Positions 14,640 to 14,978 of a stretch of 14,978 bases of DNA are shown here, one piece after another. Positions within the stretch are counted from its first letter, which is position 1. Each line of letters starts with the position of its first letter. This DNA is from Hyphomicrobiales bacterium (GTDB lineage Bacteria > Pseudomonadota > Alphaproteobacteria > Rhizobiales > UBA4765): positions 1-14,978 of the forward strand of contig JAIYEB010000364.1 in NCBI GenBank assembly GCA_027487195.1. Direction: 5' to 3'. The notes beneath the pieces were generated by a model. It was not told the DNA's origin. It did no database searches and saw nothing but the letters and a program-made list of their open reading frames with translations. The translations under genes were made by a program, and so were the position numbers.

Positions 14640-14978
14640 ATGGCCAAACTGACCCGCCGAACCTTTCTTGCCGCGAGCGCAGGAAGTCTTGCGAGCCCCG
14701 CGATTGGCCAGGAGGCGTGGCCGCGCGCACGCCCCATCCGTCTGATCGTACCATTCGCTGCAGGCGGCTCAACGGACGTGATCGCGCGGCTTCTGGCTGA
14801 TGAAGTCAGCCGCGGCCTTGGGCAGACGATTGTCATCGACAACCGGGCCGGGGCCGGCTCGACCATTGGCACGGGCGCGGTCGCAGCATCTGCGCCCGAC
14901 GGCTACACATTGCTCGTCAGCGTCGTCAGCGCCTTTTCCGTCGGCACCACCCTCTACAGGGGGCGGATTGACTGGCAT
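14640..14978 (+). CDS. Bug/TctC-family solute-binding protein, 5' part
   Basis: The first 113 codons are in the window and the frame stays open to its end. The N-terminus MAKLTRRTFLAASAGSLASP is a Tat-like signal peptide (T-R-R-T-F-L), likely cleaved near AIGQ. The mature part begins with RPIRLIVPFAAGGSTDVIARLLADE, then GQTIVIDNRAGAGSTIGTGAVA and PDGYTLL, the hallmarks of Bug (tripartite tricarboxylate transporter) periplasmic receptors. The family binds small carboxylates and related solutes; many members are orphans without their transporter nearby. The ligand cannot be told. The ATG at 14640 follows GGAG with 7 bases spacing. It lies 66 bp after the protease gene and is probably a separate function. 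No T-run terminator is visible between them. Confidence 0.93.
   Translation, partial: MAKLTRRTFLAASAGSLASPAIGQEAWPRARPIRLIVPFAAGGSTDVIARLLADEVSRGLGQTIVIDNRAGAGSTIGTGAVAASAPDGYTLLVSVVSAFSVGTTLYRGRIDWH

Overview
The window reads as chromosomal DNA of a GC-rich alphaproteobacterium, most likely of the order Hyphomicrobiales (Rhizobiales). The evidence is the style of the proteins: a DnaG opening with MRFPP, an RpoD ending in SRSRKLRSFLDN, and an HflK-HflC-DUF2065-HtrA block. I cannot place it to genus. Nearly all genes are housekeeping. I see no insertion sequence, phage, CRISPR array, tRNA or rRNA.

Layout. Positions 1-261 hold the 3' end of a type I secretion adaptor (HlyD family). It converges on ilvC (397-1416, minus), and a clear intrinsic terminator for ilvC lies between them (341-373). 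The minus strand then carries ilvC, a 335 bp gap with two hairpins and a possible promoter, ilvN (1752-2288) and ilvB (2367-4127). Together these encode the first two common steps of valine, leucine and isoleucine synthesis. Ahead of ilvB is a complete-looking transcription attenuator. It has a sigma70-type promoter (4322-4350), a 16-residue leader peptide MRQLLIVRQRVGGGGA (4244-4294) with consecutive Leu-Leu-Ile-Val codons, mutually exclusive stems, and a terminator with a T-run (4194-4215). This is the best regulatory find in the window and is not a conventional annotated gene.

On the plus strand, divergent from ilvB, lie dnaG (4631-6556) and rpoD (6939-8942), the usual macromolecular-synthesis neighbours. 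The primase has lost all four zinc ligands of its N-terminal zinc-binding domain (Ser38, Asn41, Asp59 and Ser62 in place of Cys/His/Cys/Cys). A small conserved membrane protein of unknown function follows on the minus strand (8998-9543). A plus-strand pair comes next: an HlyU-family (PF10115) small protein and a YciA-like hotdog acyl-CoA thioesterase, 8 bp apart.

The right third is a tight membrane quality-control operon: hflK, hflC (ATGA overlap), a DUF2065 small membrane protein (TGATG overlap), then a periplasmic Do/HtrA serine protease with two PDZ domains. HflKC is known to modulate the FtsH membrane protease, and HtrA acts on misfolded proteins outside the inner membrane, so the cluster plausibly serves envelope proteostasis. 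The window ends inside a Bug/TctC-type solute-binding protein (14640 onward) with a Tat-like signal peptide.

No wholly new multi-gene system is evident. The points most worth a second look are the ilvB attenuator, the zinc-less primase, the structured ilvC leader and the GEAS variant of the ThDP/metal motif in IlvB.
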